The position numbers were made by a program, and so were the translations under genes. From NCBI GenBank assembly GCA_029834535.1, contig JAQMWT010000293.1, forward strand, positions 1 to 40,112: 40,112 nt of DNA, written 5' to 3'. The notes under the pieces are model-generated. The model saw only the letters and a list, made by a program, of their open reading frames with translations. It was not told the DNA's origin and did no database searches. Shown in pieces: positions 1 to 10,780 of the stretch. This DNA is from Chrysophaeum taylorii. Its lineage: Eukaryota; Sar; Pelagophyceae; Pelagomonadales; Pelagomonadaceae. Each line of letters opens with the position of its first letter. Position 1 is the stretch's first letter.

Positions 1-3000
1 TGATCCCTCGAGCAGTCCTACGTTCGGTCCTGCGAGTGCCATCGCCAGCACCGAGCTCTGTGCCATCATTTTCGCCAACGACGTTTTGCATCGATCTCGG
101 TGGCTTGGTCGCCTACTTTCCGTTCGAGGACGGTCTCGAGATACACTGGCAACGGCCAGACTTGCGTGGTCCGAGGTGCGACAGAAACGACCAATCGGCT
201 CGGCGACTCCGCCGGCGCGCTTCTCTTCAACGGCTCGAGCAACGTGTTCTGCGACGACGCCGCGATCGGCAGGGCCGAACCTCGGACGTATTGCGCTTGG
301 GCTCGTGCGGACGACTCGGACGACGAGCCATGGTACGCGCTCTTCATACTGGAGACGAAGTTGCTGGTGGCGCGATACGTGCTCGAGGTTCGAGCTGCAG
401 TTCAGCGACGACGATGGAAGCTTATCTTGGGTTGGCAGTGGAGCTTCCAGCTGTGACGAGCAATTCTCAGAGCCTTCGGAGAGAGTGTCGAATCCCAGCG
501 ACTGGCATTTCCTGTGCGTGCGCTTCGACGGCGTTGACGTGTCTATCCACGCCGACGGCGACTTGCTGGTGACGTACACGCCCCCGGAAGATGTCGCGAC
601 GGGCTCCGACCTTGACTTCATCATTGGGCACGTCGACGACGTGCCAAGCACCGACGCGCTGGGATGGGTTGGTGCGATCGACGACGTTATGATCTTTGAC
701 ACGGCGCTCTCGACAGCAGAAATCGACGAGCTCTACAAGCTGACCGAGTCGGATCGCTTCAGTGCCAGGCTCGCGAAATGCAGACCAAGTCCGGCGCCGA
801 CCTCGGTGCCGTCACCAAAGCCAACCTCCGTGCCATCACCAAAGCCGACCGGTGATCCCTCGAGCAGTCCTACGTTCGGTCCTACGCGAGTGCCATCGCC
901 AGCACCGAGCTCTGTGCCATCATTTTCGCCAACGACGTTTTGCATCGATCTCGGTGGCTTGGTCGCCTACTTTCCGTTCGAGGACGGTCTCGCCGTCGAC
1001 TACACTGGCAACGGCCAGACTTGCGTGGTCCGAGGTGCGACAGAAACGACCGATCGGCTCGGCGACTCCGCCGGCGCGCTTCTCTTCAACGGCTCGAGCA
1101 ACGTTTCTGCGACGACGCCGCGATCGGCGGGGCCGAACCTCGGACGTACGCTTGGGCTCGCGCGGACGACTCCTCGGACGACGAGCCATGGTACGCGCTC
1201 TTCCATACTGGAGACGAAGTTGCTGGTGGCGCCGATACGTGCTCGAGGTTCGAGCTGCAGTTCAGCGACGACGATGGAAGCTTATCTTGGGTTGGCAGTG
1301 GAGCTTCCAGCTGTGACGAGCAATCACTTCGAGTGTCGAAGAGCGACTGGCATTTCCTGTGCGTGCGCTTCGACGGGGTTGACGTGTCTATCCACGCCGA
1401 CGGCGACTTGCTGGTGACGTACACGCCTCCGGAAGATGTCGCGACGGGTTCCGACCTGGACTTCATCATCGGGCACGTCGAGGACGTGCCAAGCAGCGAC
1501 GCGCTGGGATGGGTTGGTGCGATCGACGACGTCATGATCTTTGACACGGCGCTCTCGACAGCAGAAATCGACGAGCTCTACAAGCTGACCGAGTCGGATC
1601 GCTTCAGTGCCAGGCTCGCGAAATGCAGACCAAGTCCGGCGCCGACCTCGGTGCCGTCACCAAAGCCAACCTCCGTGCCATCACCAAAGCCGACCGGTGA
1701 TCCCTCGAGCAGTCCTACGTTCGGTCCTACGCGAGTGCCATCGCCAGCACCGAGCTCTGTGCCATCATTTTCGCCAACGACGTTTTGCATCGATCTCGGT
1801 GGCTTGGTCGCCTACTTTCCGTTCGAGGACGGTCTCGTCGACTACACTGGCAACGGCCAGACTTGCGTGGTCCGAGGTGCGACAGAAACGACCGATCGGC
1901 TCGGCGACTCCGCCGGCGCTTCTCTCCAACGGCTCGAGCAACGTGTTCTGCGACGACGCCGCGATCGGCGGGGCCGAACCTCGGACGTATTGCGCTTGGC
2001 TCGCGCGGACGACTCGGACGACGAGCCATGGTACGCGCTCTTCCATACTGGAGACGAAGTTGCTGGTGGCGCCGATACGTGCTCGAGGTTCGAGCTGCAG
2101 TTCAGCGACGACGATGGAAGCTTATCTTGGGTTGGCAGTGGAGCTTCCAGCTGTGACGAGCAATTCTCAGAGCCTTCGGAGAGAGTGTCGAATCCCAGCG
2201 ACTGGCATTTCCTGTGCGTGCGCTTCGACGGCGTTGACGTGTCTATCCACGCCGACGGCGACTTGCTGGTGACGTACACGCCCCCGGAAGATGTCGCGAC
2301 GGGCTCCGACCTTGACTTCATCATTGGGCACGTCGAGGACGTGCCAAGCACCGACGCGCTGGGATGGGTTGGTGCGATCGACGACGTCATGATCTTTGAC
2401 ACGGCGCTCTCGACAGCAGAAATCGACGAGCTCTACAAGCTGACCGAGTCGGATCGCTTCAGTGCCAGGCTCGCGAAATGCAGACCAAGTCCGGCGCCGA
2501 CCTCGGTGCCGTCACCAAAGCCAACCTCCGTGCCATCACCAAAGCCGACGGGTGATCCCTCGAGCAGTCCTACGTTCGGTCCTACGCGAGTGCCATCGCC
2601 AGCACCGAGCTCTGTGCCATCATTTTCGCCAACGACGTTTTGCATCGATCTCGGTGGCTTGGTCGCCTACTTTCCGTTCGAGGACGGTCTCGCCGTCGAC
2701 TACACTGGCAACGGCCAGACTTGCGTGGTCCGAGGTGCGACAGAAACGACCGATCGGCTCGGCGACTCCGCCGGCGCGCTTCTCTTCAACGGCTCGAGCA
2801 ACGTGTTCTGCGACGACGCCGCGATCGGCGGGGCCGAACCTCGGACGTATTGCGCTTGGGCTCGCGCGGACGACTCCTCGGACGACGAGCCATGGTACGC
2901 GCTCTTCCATTCAGGAGACGAAGTAGCTGGAGGCAACGATACGTGCTCGAGGTTCGAGCTGCAGTTCAGCGACGACGATGGAAGCTTATCTTGGGTTGGC

Positions 3001-6000
3001 AGTGGAGCTTTCAGCTGTGACAAGCAATTCTCAGAGCCTTCGGAGAGAGTGCCGAATCCCAGCGACTGGCATTTCCTGTGCGTGCGCTTCGACGGGGTTG
3101 ACGTGTCTATCCACGCCGACGGCGACTTGCTGGTGACGTACACGCCCCCGGAAGATGTCGCGACGGGCTCCGACCTTGACTTCATCATCGGGCACGTCGA
3201 GGACGTACCTAGCACCGACGCGCTGGGATGGGTTGGTGCGATCGACGACGTCATGATCTTTGACACGGCGCTCTCGACAGCAGAAATCGACGAGCTCTAC
3301 AAGCTGACCGAGTCGGATCGCTTCAGTGCCAGGCTCGCTAAATGCAGACCAAGTCCGGCGCCGACCTCGGTGCCGTCACCAAAGCCAACCTCCGTGCCAT
3401 CACCAAAGCCGACGGGTGATCCCTCGAGCAGTCCTACGTTCGGTCCTACGCGAGTGCCATCGCCAGCACCGAGCTCTGTGCCATCATTTTCGCCAACGAC
3501 GTTTTGCATCGATCTCGGTGGCTTGGTCGCCTACTTTCCGTTCGAGGACGGTCTCGCCGTCGACTACACTGGCAACGGCCAGACTTGCGTGGTCCGAGGT
3601 GCGACAGAAACGACCGATCGGCTCGGCGACTCCGCCGGCGCGCTTCTCTTCAACGGCTCGAGCAACGTGTTCTGCGACGACGCCGCGATCGGCGGGGCCG
3701 AACCTCGGACGTATTGCGCTTGGGCTCGCGCGGACGACTCCTCGGACGACGAGCCATGGTACGCGCTCTTCCATACTGGAGACGAAGTAGCTGGAGGCAC
3801 CGATACGTGCTCGAGGTTCGAGCTGCAGTTCAGCGACGACGATGGAAGCTTATCTTGGATTGGCAGTGGAGCTTCCAGCTGTGACGAGCAATTCTCAGAG
3901 CCTTCGGAGAGAGTGTCGAATCCCAGCGACTGGCATTTCTTGTGCGTGCGCTTCGACGGCGTTGACGTGTCTATCCACGCCGACGGCGACTTGCTGGTGA
4001 CGTACACGCCTCCGGAAGATGTCGCGACGGGCTCCGACCTGGACTTCATCATAGGGCACGTCGAGGACGTGCCAAGCAGCGACGCGCTGGGATGGGTTGG
4101 TGCGATCGACGACGTCATGATCTTTGACACGGCGCTCTCGACAGCAGAAATCGACGAGCTCTACAAGCTGACCGAGTCGGATCGCTTCAGTGCCAGGCTC
4201 GCGAAATGCAGGCCAAGTCCCGCGCCGACCTCGGTGCCATCACCAGTGCCTACTAGTGGTCCTGTCAGCGCGCCAACTGCACAGCCAACGAGCACCCCTT
4301 TGGCCGGCCCTACAAGTGCACCATCGCAAGGACCGCTTGCGGCACCGACAGCCGTGCCAAGCTCGGCGCCAGTGCCAGAACCGACTGTCAGTCCCTCTGG
4401 TTTGCCTGTAAGCGCGCCGACGCCGCAGCCTACGAGCGTTCCTTTGGCCGGCCCTACAGCCGTGCCAAGCTCGGCGCCAGTGCCAGATCCGACTGTCAGT
4501 CCCTCTGGTTTGCCTGTAAGCGCGCCGACGCCGCAGCCAACGAGCACTCCTTTCGCCGGCCCTACAGCCGTGCCAAGCTCGGCGCCAGTGCCAGATCCGA
4601 CTGTCAGTCCCTCTGGTTTGCCTGTAAGCGCGCCGACGCCGCAGCCAACGAGCGTCCCTCTTGCCGGCCCTACAGCCGTGCCAAGCTCGGCGCCAGTGCC
4701 CGAACCGACTATCAGTCCCTCTGGTTTGCCTGTAAGCGCGCCGACGCCGCAGCCAACGAGCGTCCCTCTTGCCGGCCCTACAGCCGTGCCAAGCTCGGCG
4801 CCAGTGCCCGAACCGACTGTCAGTCCCTCTGGTTTGCCTGTAAGCGCGCCGACGCCGCAGCCAACGAGCGTCCCTTTTGCCGGCCCTACAGCCGTGCCAA
4901 GCTCGGCGCCAGTGCCCGAACCGACTGTCAGTCCCTCTGGTTTGCCTGTAAGCGCGCCGACGCCGCAGCCAACGAGCGTCCCTTTTGCCGGCCCTACAGC
5001 CGTGCCAAGCTCGGCGCCGGTGCCCGAACCGACTATCAGTCCCTCTGGTTTGCCAATCAGCGCGCCGACGCCGCAGCCAACGAGCACTCCTTTGGCCGGC
5101 CCTACAGCCGTGCCAAGCTCGGCACCAGTGCCAGAACCGACTGTCAGTCCCTCAGGTTTGCCTGTCAGCGCGCCGACGCCGCAGCCAACGAGCACTCCTT
5201 TCGCCGGCCCTACAGCCGTGCCAAGCTCGGCGCCAGTGCCAGATCCGACTGTCAGTCCCTCTGGTTTGCCTGTAAGCGCGCCGACGCCGCAGCCAACGAG
5301 CACTCCTTTGGCCGGCCCTACAGCCGTGCCAAGCTCGGCACCAGTGCCAGAACCGACTGTCAGTCCCTCAGGTTTGCCTGTCAGCGCGCCGACGCCGCAG
5401 CCAACGAGCACTCCTTTCGCCGGCCCTACAGCCGTGCCAAGCTCGGCGCCAGTGCCAGATCCGACTGTCAGTCCCTCTGGTTTGCCTGTAAGCGCGCCAA
5501 CGCCGCAGCCAACGAGCGTCCCTCTTGCCGGCCCTACAGCCGTGCCAAGCTCGGCGCCAGTGCCCGAACCGACTATCAGTCCCTCTGGTTTGCCTGTAAG
5601 CGCGCCGACGCCGCAGCCAACGAGTGTCCCTCTTGCCGGCCCTACAGCCGTGCCAAGCTCGGCGCCAGTGCCCGAACCGACTATCAGTCCCTCTGGTTTG
5701 CCTGTAAGCGCGCCGACGCCGCAGCCAACGAGCACTCCTTTGGCCGGCCCTACAGCCGTGCCAAGCTCGGCACCAGTGCCAGAACCGACTGTCAGTCCCT
5801 CAGGTTTGCCTGTCAGCGCGCCGACGCCGCAGCCAACGAGCACTCCTTTCGCCGGCCCTACAGCCGTGCCAAGCTCGGCGCCAGTGCCAGATCCGACTGT
5901 CAGTCCCTCTGGTTTGCCTGTAAGCGCGCCAACGCCGCAGCCAACGAGCGTCCCTCTTGCCGGCCCTACAGCCGTGCCAAGCTCGGCGCCAGTGCCCGAA

Positions 6001-8900
6001 CCCACTGTCAGTCCCTCTGGTTTGCCTGTAAGCGCGCCGACGCCACAGCCAACGAGCACCCCCTTGGCCGGCCCTACAAGTGCACCATCGCAAGGACCGC
6101 TCGCGACACCGACCGCCGTGCCAAGCTCGGCGCCAGTGCCAGAACCGACTGTCAGTCCCTCTGGTTTGCCTGTGAGCGCGCCGACGCCGCAGCCAACGAG
6201 CACCCCCTTGGCCGGCCCTACAAGTGCACCATCGCAAGGACCGCTCGCCGCACCGACCGCCGTGCCAAGCTCGGCGCCAGTGCCAGAACCGACTGTCAGT
6301 CCCTCTGGTTTGCCTGTCAGCGCGCCGACGCCACAGCCAACGAGCACCCCCTTGGCCGGCCCTACAAGTGCACCATCTCAAGGACCGCTCGCGGCACCGA
6401 CCGCCGTGCCAAGCTCGGCGCCAGCACCAGAACCCACTGTCAGTCCCTCTGGTTTGCCTGTGAGCGCGCCGACGCCGCAGCCAACGAGCACCCCTTGGCC
6501 GGCCCTACAAGTGCACCATCGCAAGGACCGCTCGCGACACCGACCGCCGTGCCAAGCTCGGCGCCAGTGCCAGAACCCACTGTCAGTCCCTCTGGTTTGC
6601 CTGTGAGCGCGCCGACGCCGCAGCCAACGAGCACCCCCTTGGCCGGCCCTACAAGTGCACCATCGCAAGGACCGCTCGCGACACCGACCGCCGTGCCAAG
6701 CTCGGCGCCAGCACCAGAACCCACTGTCAGTCCCTCTGGTTTGCCTGTGAGCGCGCCGACGCCACAGCCAACGAGCACCCCCTTGGCCGGCCCTACAAGT
6801 GCACCATCGCAAGGACCGCTCGCGACACCGACCGCCGTGCCAAGCTCGGCGCCAGTGCCAGAACCGACTGTCAGTCCCTCTGGTTTGCCTGTGAGCGCGC
6901 CGACGCCACAGCCAACGAGCACCCCCTTGGCCGGCCCTACAAGTGCACCATCGCAAGGACCGCTCGCAACACCGACCGCCGCGCCAAGCTTGTCGGCTCC
7001 GACCACTCTCGATGGAGTGTGCCCGCCGAATGGCACGACTTATGCTTGCGAGGAGAACGATGTGTACAGCAAGCTGATCACCAAATTTCGTCAGTACACG
7101 CTCATCACGCGGGACGACGCAGACATCGCGGCGAAGACTATCTACGGACCCATCGTCATCGGTGGTAACCTGACGCGAAAGGATGATGACGCCAGTATCG
7201 AGGTTGCATCGAATTTTCGAGACCGAGGACCGAGCTACGTGAACGACGGACTCCCGCTCGATAACGTGCGGTTTCAGAGCGGCGTGAATACGTCCTTTCT
7301 CCCGGGTTGGTTCAAAAGCTGGGAAGATATAGAGGCGCTCGCGCTCTCGATCGAACCATCCGAGAACGTGTACGTGGTCACGCAACAGGCGGGCGACACT
7401 TGGAACCTGTTCGACTTTGGGGATCAGAACTCTCAGGGCGCGAACAACGGTAAAACGCTGGTCGTTTTCCTCGGAACCGCGGACGTTCTCCTTACCGACG
7501 GCGGAGGTCGACAGTTTGGACCATCCGTGCTCGCTCCGTTCGCGCACGTCGAACTCCTGAACCAAAACATAGGCTACGTCGACGGCTTCATCGTCGCCAA
7601 GTCATACGACGGAAACGATTTCGACGGTATCCAACTCCACGGGATAGGGTATACTGGCGAGTACGAATGTTCGTGCCCAGAACCATATTCTGCTTCTGCT
7701 GCGGCGGCGTCCGGGGATTCGATGATTCTCTCCACAATGTCTGTCTTGGACGGCGAAAACGTGGAAATTGACTTCGCGAACAGCTCGGCTCGCCTCTACG
7801 TCGGCGATACGTTCGCTTTGTCTTTCACGCTCGCCTCGGCGCAGTCCCTCCGGCTCACAACCCTTTTGTGCGCGAACGGCGACGACATCGAGCCGTGCGG
7901 AGAATTCTCAGATCTCATATCAAACGAGTCTTTCGTCCAAGCTGGGACCGTCGTATCGACGCATACCCTTCCGTCGCCATCTCTCGGCGTCCCTCGCGAC
8001 GACTACCGCTTCGTCACCTACGTTGTCGCCGCTGCTACCGGAGGAGGTCGTAGACGTCTGAGCGAGACCGTATTCTACACTGGGGAATTCGCGATCTTGG
8101 AGGATGAGGCTGCGTCATCCCAGCAGCACAGGAGCTTTTCTTCTTCTTCTTCTTCTTCGAATTGCTACGTTGCAGTCGGGATTATCACGCTCGCGGGGTT
8201 GATCGTCGTTGGCCGGAAACGCTCCCCCTTCCTCTATTTTGCTGTCTTCGACGCTGGCTGCGACTTTTTGTTCGTATGTCTTCGCCACGGCGATTACTCG
8301 TGGATCGGCCTCGCCATCATCGCCGCTCGAATCTTATTTTCGTTATTGGCAACAAAAAAATACCTCAAACCAAGTCTCGTCCTCGGCATCGCGTTTAGTC
8401 CGTGGCTCGTGCTTCCGTCGAGGAGTATTAACGGAAGTGCGCGCGTCTACTTGTGCGGGATCGCCATCGCGTCCTCGGCGATGCAATTCTTTACGAAATT
8501 AGCCTTTTTGGTTTCTCTCGGGGATCCCAACTACGCAACCGCTATCGGCTCTTTCACAAATCTCGTCATCCTCTCCTACACTATCCTCCAGGTTTGCCGC
8601 AGCACGGGCTTATACGACGCCGCCGCATCTTTCGTGCGTTTCCACGACGATTCGACCGACGAACTCTTTATCGAAATCGACGAAATTCCGTCCGACAACA
8701 AGCCTAATCCGTTGTTGGTTGATGTTCCACCCAAAGAAATGTGCGAAATCGTCGACATATCGGAATTTAAAGACGACGACCTTTTCGCGACTACCCCCCT
8801 TCCTCCTTACGACGTCACCCTTTGCCTCGAAGAAGAAGAAGAAGAGAGAGGCGGCGCCTATTCTCGCGGAACCAGCATCTTCTTTTCAGAAACTGCCTAA
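1..8900 (+). CDS. Gene A: multi-LamG, Pro/Thr-stalk, choice-of-anchor-A, polytopic membrane surface protein (5' partial)
   Basis: The coding sequence enters from the left edge and ends at TAA 8898-8900. Order of parts: five LamG-like jelly-roll units (84-4240), each with the core 'GGLVAYFPFEDG' and eight cysteines; a Pro/Thr/Ser stalk (4245-6995); a choice-of-anchor-A-like domain (about 7010-7670) with 'GPIVIGGNLTRKD' and 'GPSVLAPFAHVEL'; a Ser-rich stretch (8131-8160); six hydrophobic segments (about 8163-8213, 8229-8282, 8301-8351, 8373-8417, 8445-8519, 8535-8597); and an acidic tail with a Glu run near 8830-8847. LamG folds usually bind glycans or proteins, so an extracellular ligand-binding role on a membrane anchor is inferred. 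The frame is broken by several small indels before about 2000 and by loss of one C at 6491-6494 (four C where sister repeats have five). An internal Met at 940 or 6495 is not a true start. The true 5' end is outside the window. Family assignments are from motif recognition only. Confidence 0.8.
84..4240 (+). repeat. Tandem array of five LamG-domain coding units (gene A)
   Basis: Units begin at the phrase encoding 'TFCIDLGG' at 84, 938, 1783, 2638 and 3502, giving periods of 854, 845, 855 and 864 bp. The full period is 864 bp (288 codons). The shorter ones reflect small deletions, several of them frame-breaking. Each unit has about 225 residues of LamG/Laminin_G_3-like fold ending near 'YKLTESDRFSARLAKC', followed by a Pro-rich linker. 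Eight cysteines per unit suggest disulfides in a secreted protein. Unit 4 carries a distinctive variant block ('HSGDEVAGGNDTC', 'GAFSCDKQ', 'ERVPNP') that reappears in gene B at 25748. Confidence 0.9.
4245..6995 (+). repeat. Pro/Thr/Ser stalk: 108-bp and 144-bp coding repeats (gene A)
   Basis: One 144-bp unit (4302) is followed by fifteen 108-bp units (4446-6065). Six more 144-bp units start at 6066, 6210, 6354, 6497, 6641 and 6785, with a partial one at 6929. The 108-bp unit encodes 36 residues with 'GPTAVPSSAPVPEPTVSP'. The 144-bp unit adds 12 residues ('SAPSQGPLA(A/T)PT'). Both are multiples of three, so copy-number change keeps the frame. The composition suggests an extended, O-glycosylated, mucin-like stalk. 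The unit at 6497 follows a one-base C deletion. Confidence 0.92.
7010..7670 (+). other. Choice-of-anchor-A-like domain coding region (gene A)
   Basis: The segment follows 'SLSAPTTLDGVCPPNG'. It contains 'YTLITRDDADIAAKTIYGPI', 'VIGGNLTRKD', a central 'GKTLVVFLGTADVLL' strand and 'SVLAPFAHVELLNQNIGYVD', then 'GFIVAKSYDG', ending at 'GYTGEYECSCPEP'. The spacing of GG-N-L, LAP-A and DG-x-I-A-K is what I associate with the choice-of-anchor-A/ice-binding-like adhesive family, a beta-rich extracellular domain usually described in bacteria and placed next to a surface anchor. Here it lies directly before the membrane segments, as expected for that role. Assignment is by eye; a profile search would settle it. 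Confidence 0.6.
8137..8158 (+). repeat. TTC trinucleotide run encoding poly-Ser
   Basis: Seven TTC-type triplets in gene A, read in a frame giving a serine run just before the first membrane segment. This is a normal slippage-prone microsatellite and a likely flexible juxtamembrane spacer. Confidence 0.8.
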
Positions 8901-9020
8901 TTTAAACAACATTTTCTACCGATACCTTGCTTCTTGCGAGCTACGTCCCCTATAAATCGTCGAGTTTTTTTTGAGAGACCGAGCATCACCTTCGCTTTTT
9001 TTCTGCTTCTTGTTGCTCTT

Positions 9021-9512
9021 TCTTACCCCGGTGCAGATGCGACACTCTTTTTTGAAATCTCATCCATCCGTTCTTGTTCTTTTTTTATGAAGAGCATGGG
9101 AGTTGACTCCTATTAATTTGGGATTGTCACGAGTTTTAATTATTTTCATTTTAGATGGAGACGACCAAGCAGCATCGTGTCCGCGCACTGATATCACCTG
9201 CTCTTACCCCGGTACAGATGCAGATGCGACACTCTTTTTTGAAATCTCATCCATCCGTTCTTGTTCTTTTTTTTATGAAGAGCATGGGAGTTGACTCCTA
9301 TTAATTTGGGATTGTCACGAGTTTTAATTATTTTCATTTTAGATGGAGACGACCAAGCAGCATCGTGTCCGCGCACTGATATCACCTGCTCTTACCCCGG
9401 TACAGATGCAGATGCGACACTCTTTTTTGAAATCTCATCCATCCGTTCTTGTTCTTTTTTTTATGAAGAGCATGGGAGTTGACTCCTATTAATTTGGGAT
9501 TGTCACGAGTTT
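9021..9512. repeat. 188-bp tandem repeat, about 2.6 copies, downstream of gene A
   Basis: Copies start at 9021, 9202 and 9390 with the phrase TCTTACCCCGGT. Copies 2 and 3 are 188 bp apart. Copy 1 is 181 bp because it lacks a CAGAT-type insert and one T of a T-run. The third copy stops at about 9512 inside the unit. The 63-residue open frames at 9103-9294 and 9291-9482 are the same repeat read twice and are not credible genes. The preceding 120 bases (8901-9020) are the AT-rich 3' flank of gene A, where I see no clear polyadenylation signal. Confidence 0.9.
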
Positions 9513-9644
9513 GCTTGATAGATCAACTTATTTTAAAAAATCTGGTAGGAAGGTTCGCAGCAGCGGGGCGGGGTACAGAGGGAAGGTTACCGTTGTTGTC
9601 AGTAGTAATGGCAAGCTTCATAGGATGAACCACAGTTTTGTAGT

Positions 9645-10450
9645 TTGTCCATAAAAAACAATGGGACGGGCGGCTATTTAAAAAAATCCGATGGAGTGTG
9701 CGATAATCGTTTCGCAGTTGTTGGAGCAAACCGTCGGATCGCATCCACTCTTTCGGCAAGGTGGGCATCGAGCCGGATTGCCTGGCGCCGCAGAACGTCG
9801 ATAAGTTATAAGTTTGTGATGCACTCGCCGCCACCGGTCGGCAAGAAGCCCGAGTTCGACATGAAAATCATGTCGGTCGTTGCGAAGGACACGCCGTCGA
9901 TTACTACAAAGCCCAAGCTCGACCAAGCCCAGGCCATCATCGAGTACCAGTCCTCGCGCGAAGTAGACCCCAAGGAGGCCGGCATCCTGCTCTACTGAAG
10001 AAGCCGAGTCGCAAGACCGATGTGTCCAGGATCTAAATCACCGACGGCCACGGTTCGGCCGTAAGCTTTCTGGGGAAGCGCAAAGCCCAGGAGGCTGCCC
10101 GAGCTCAGGAGACCGAGACCAAGCGCCAGCGCGCGGAGGAGCGGAGCGCTCTCTCAAAAAAGCGAGCGGCGAGGGACCAACCCCACGCGCGTCAGACTCC
10201 TGGCCGCCGCCCGGTATCGATCGATGCGAGGATGGCCGTGTCCGCGGGGGGACCTTCGGAGATCGGCGTCGAGGCTTGCGATGCCAACCGCCTCATCCGG
10301 TGCGACGACACTTGCGGCGGCGACCTGAAGAAGCGACCCTGCAAGAAGAAGAAATGCGTCAAGGAGCGCGAGGCGACCGCTGCAGATGGTGCCGCTGCTG
10401 ATGATAACGATGGCGGCGGCGACGACGGGCCCACTGGTGCCGACGACTAG
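9645..10450 (+). pseudogene. Broken coding remnant with basic, Ala/Arg/Glu-rich C-terminal half (unrecognised)
   Basis: An open stretch 9645-9998 (117 codons, with 'KPKLDQAQAIIEYQSSREVD') ends in TGA. A second frame, open from 10037 to the stop at 10448-10450, continues with 'GSAVSFLGKRKAQEAARAQE', then an Arg/Lys-rich segment, several CC and CD pairs and an acidic Gly/Asp tail. Between them lie one frame change and the in-frame TAA 10034-10036. The charged, helix-prone tail resembles C-termini of some algal DDE transposases, but I see no catalytic core, so this is only an impression. It could also be a decayed host gene. Confidence 0.3.
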
Positions 10451-10505
10451 GTCGAACACCTTGATTTTCGCGCTGCTCCTGTCGACTTCCTTACTCCCAC
10501 CGGAC

Positions 10506-10530
10506 CTCTCTCTCTCTCTCTCTCTCTCTC
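10506..10530. repeat. CT dinucleotide microsatellite
   Basis: About twelve uninterrupted CT dinucleotides. They drive the Arg/Glu-alternating minus-strand frames here, which are therefore not credible proteins. Confidence 0.9.
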
Positions 10531-10623
10531 GACCTAGTGGTGCGTCCGCCGTGCTCTTGTTGTGTCTCCTTCTCATTCTTCGCACGTACCCGTGGCTGTT
10601 CACGTGCCGCGTAATTTTTTGGG

Positions 10624-10780
10624 TTTCGGACCCCGGCTGTCAAGCCACAGTCCGTCGACACTCTTACAGACCAGAGCATTTGCTGCCTCGGGAGGGTCGG
10701 GGGGACTGTTGGGGCCATCTTCGGTCTCGGCGTCGCTGGTGTCGAGGGCTGCGCGCTACGTCCCTCTGACACAAAAAAAG
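10624..10780 (-). repeat. Left arm of a 160-bp dispersed inverted repeat
   Basis: The reverse complement of this segment matches 14694-14853 along its length. Shared blocks include GAGGGACGTAGCGC, CCCTCGACACCAGCGACGCC and TCGACGGACTGTGGCT. Substitutions and short indels lie between them, and I estimate well over 80% identity by eye. Outside the arms the sequences diverge at once on both sides. Confidence 0.8.

Noticed and set aside
2700..3266. 188-codon minus-strand frames recurring in every LamG unit
   Set aside because: They recur only because the sense unit recurs. They lack any domain signal, and the sense strand has a clear LamG fold pattern.
4161..6347. 728-codon open frame on the minus strand through the gene A stalk
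   Set aside because: The repeat unit is a multiple of three and lacks stop codons in this antisense frame, so one open unit makes the whole array open. The product is a monotonous Gly/Val repeat with no independent support.
940..6606. A gene starting at Met 940, and a separate gene starting at Met 33142
   Set aside because: Both Met codons are created by nearby frame breaks inside continuous LamG arrays; the coding sequence clearly extends upstream of each.
4302..6995. CRISPR-like or centromeric satellite interpretation of the regular repeats
   Set aside because: The repeats are contiguous without unique spacers, are codon-periodic, and continue the reading frame of flanking protein domains.
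1..8900. Bacterial origin of the window because of the choice-of-anchor-A-like domain
   Set aside because: Copia and hAT-like elements, a probable GT-AG intron, Pro/Thr linkers of algal type and the low gene density all point to a eukaryotic nucleus. Ancient transfer of that one domain remains possible.
10154..10603. 149-codon minus-strand frame opposite the broken remnant, with an Arg/Glu run
   Set aside because: Its most striking feature is just the CT microsatellite read in frame; no domain is visible.
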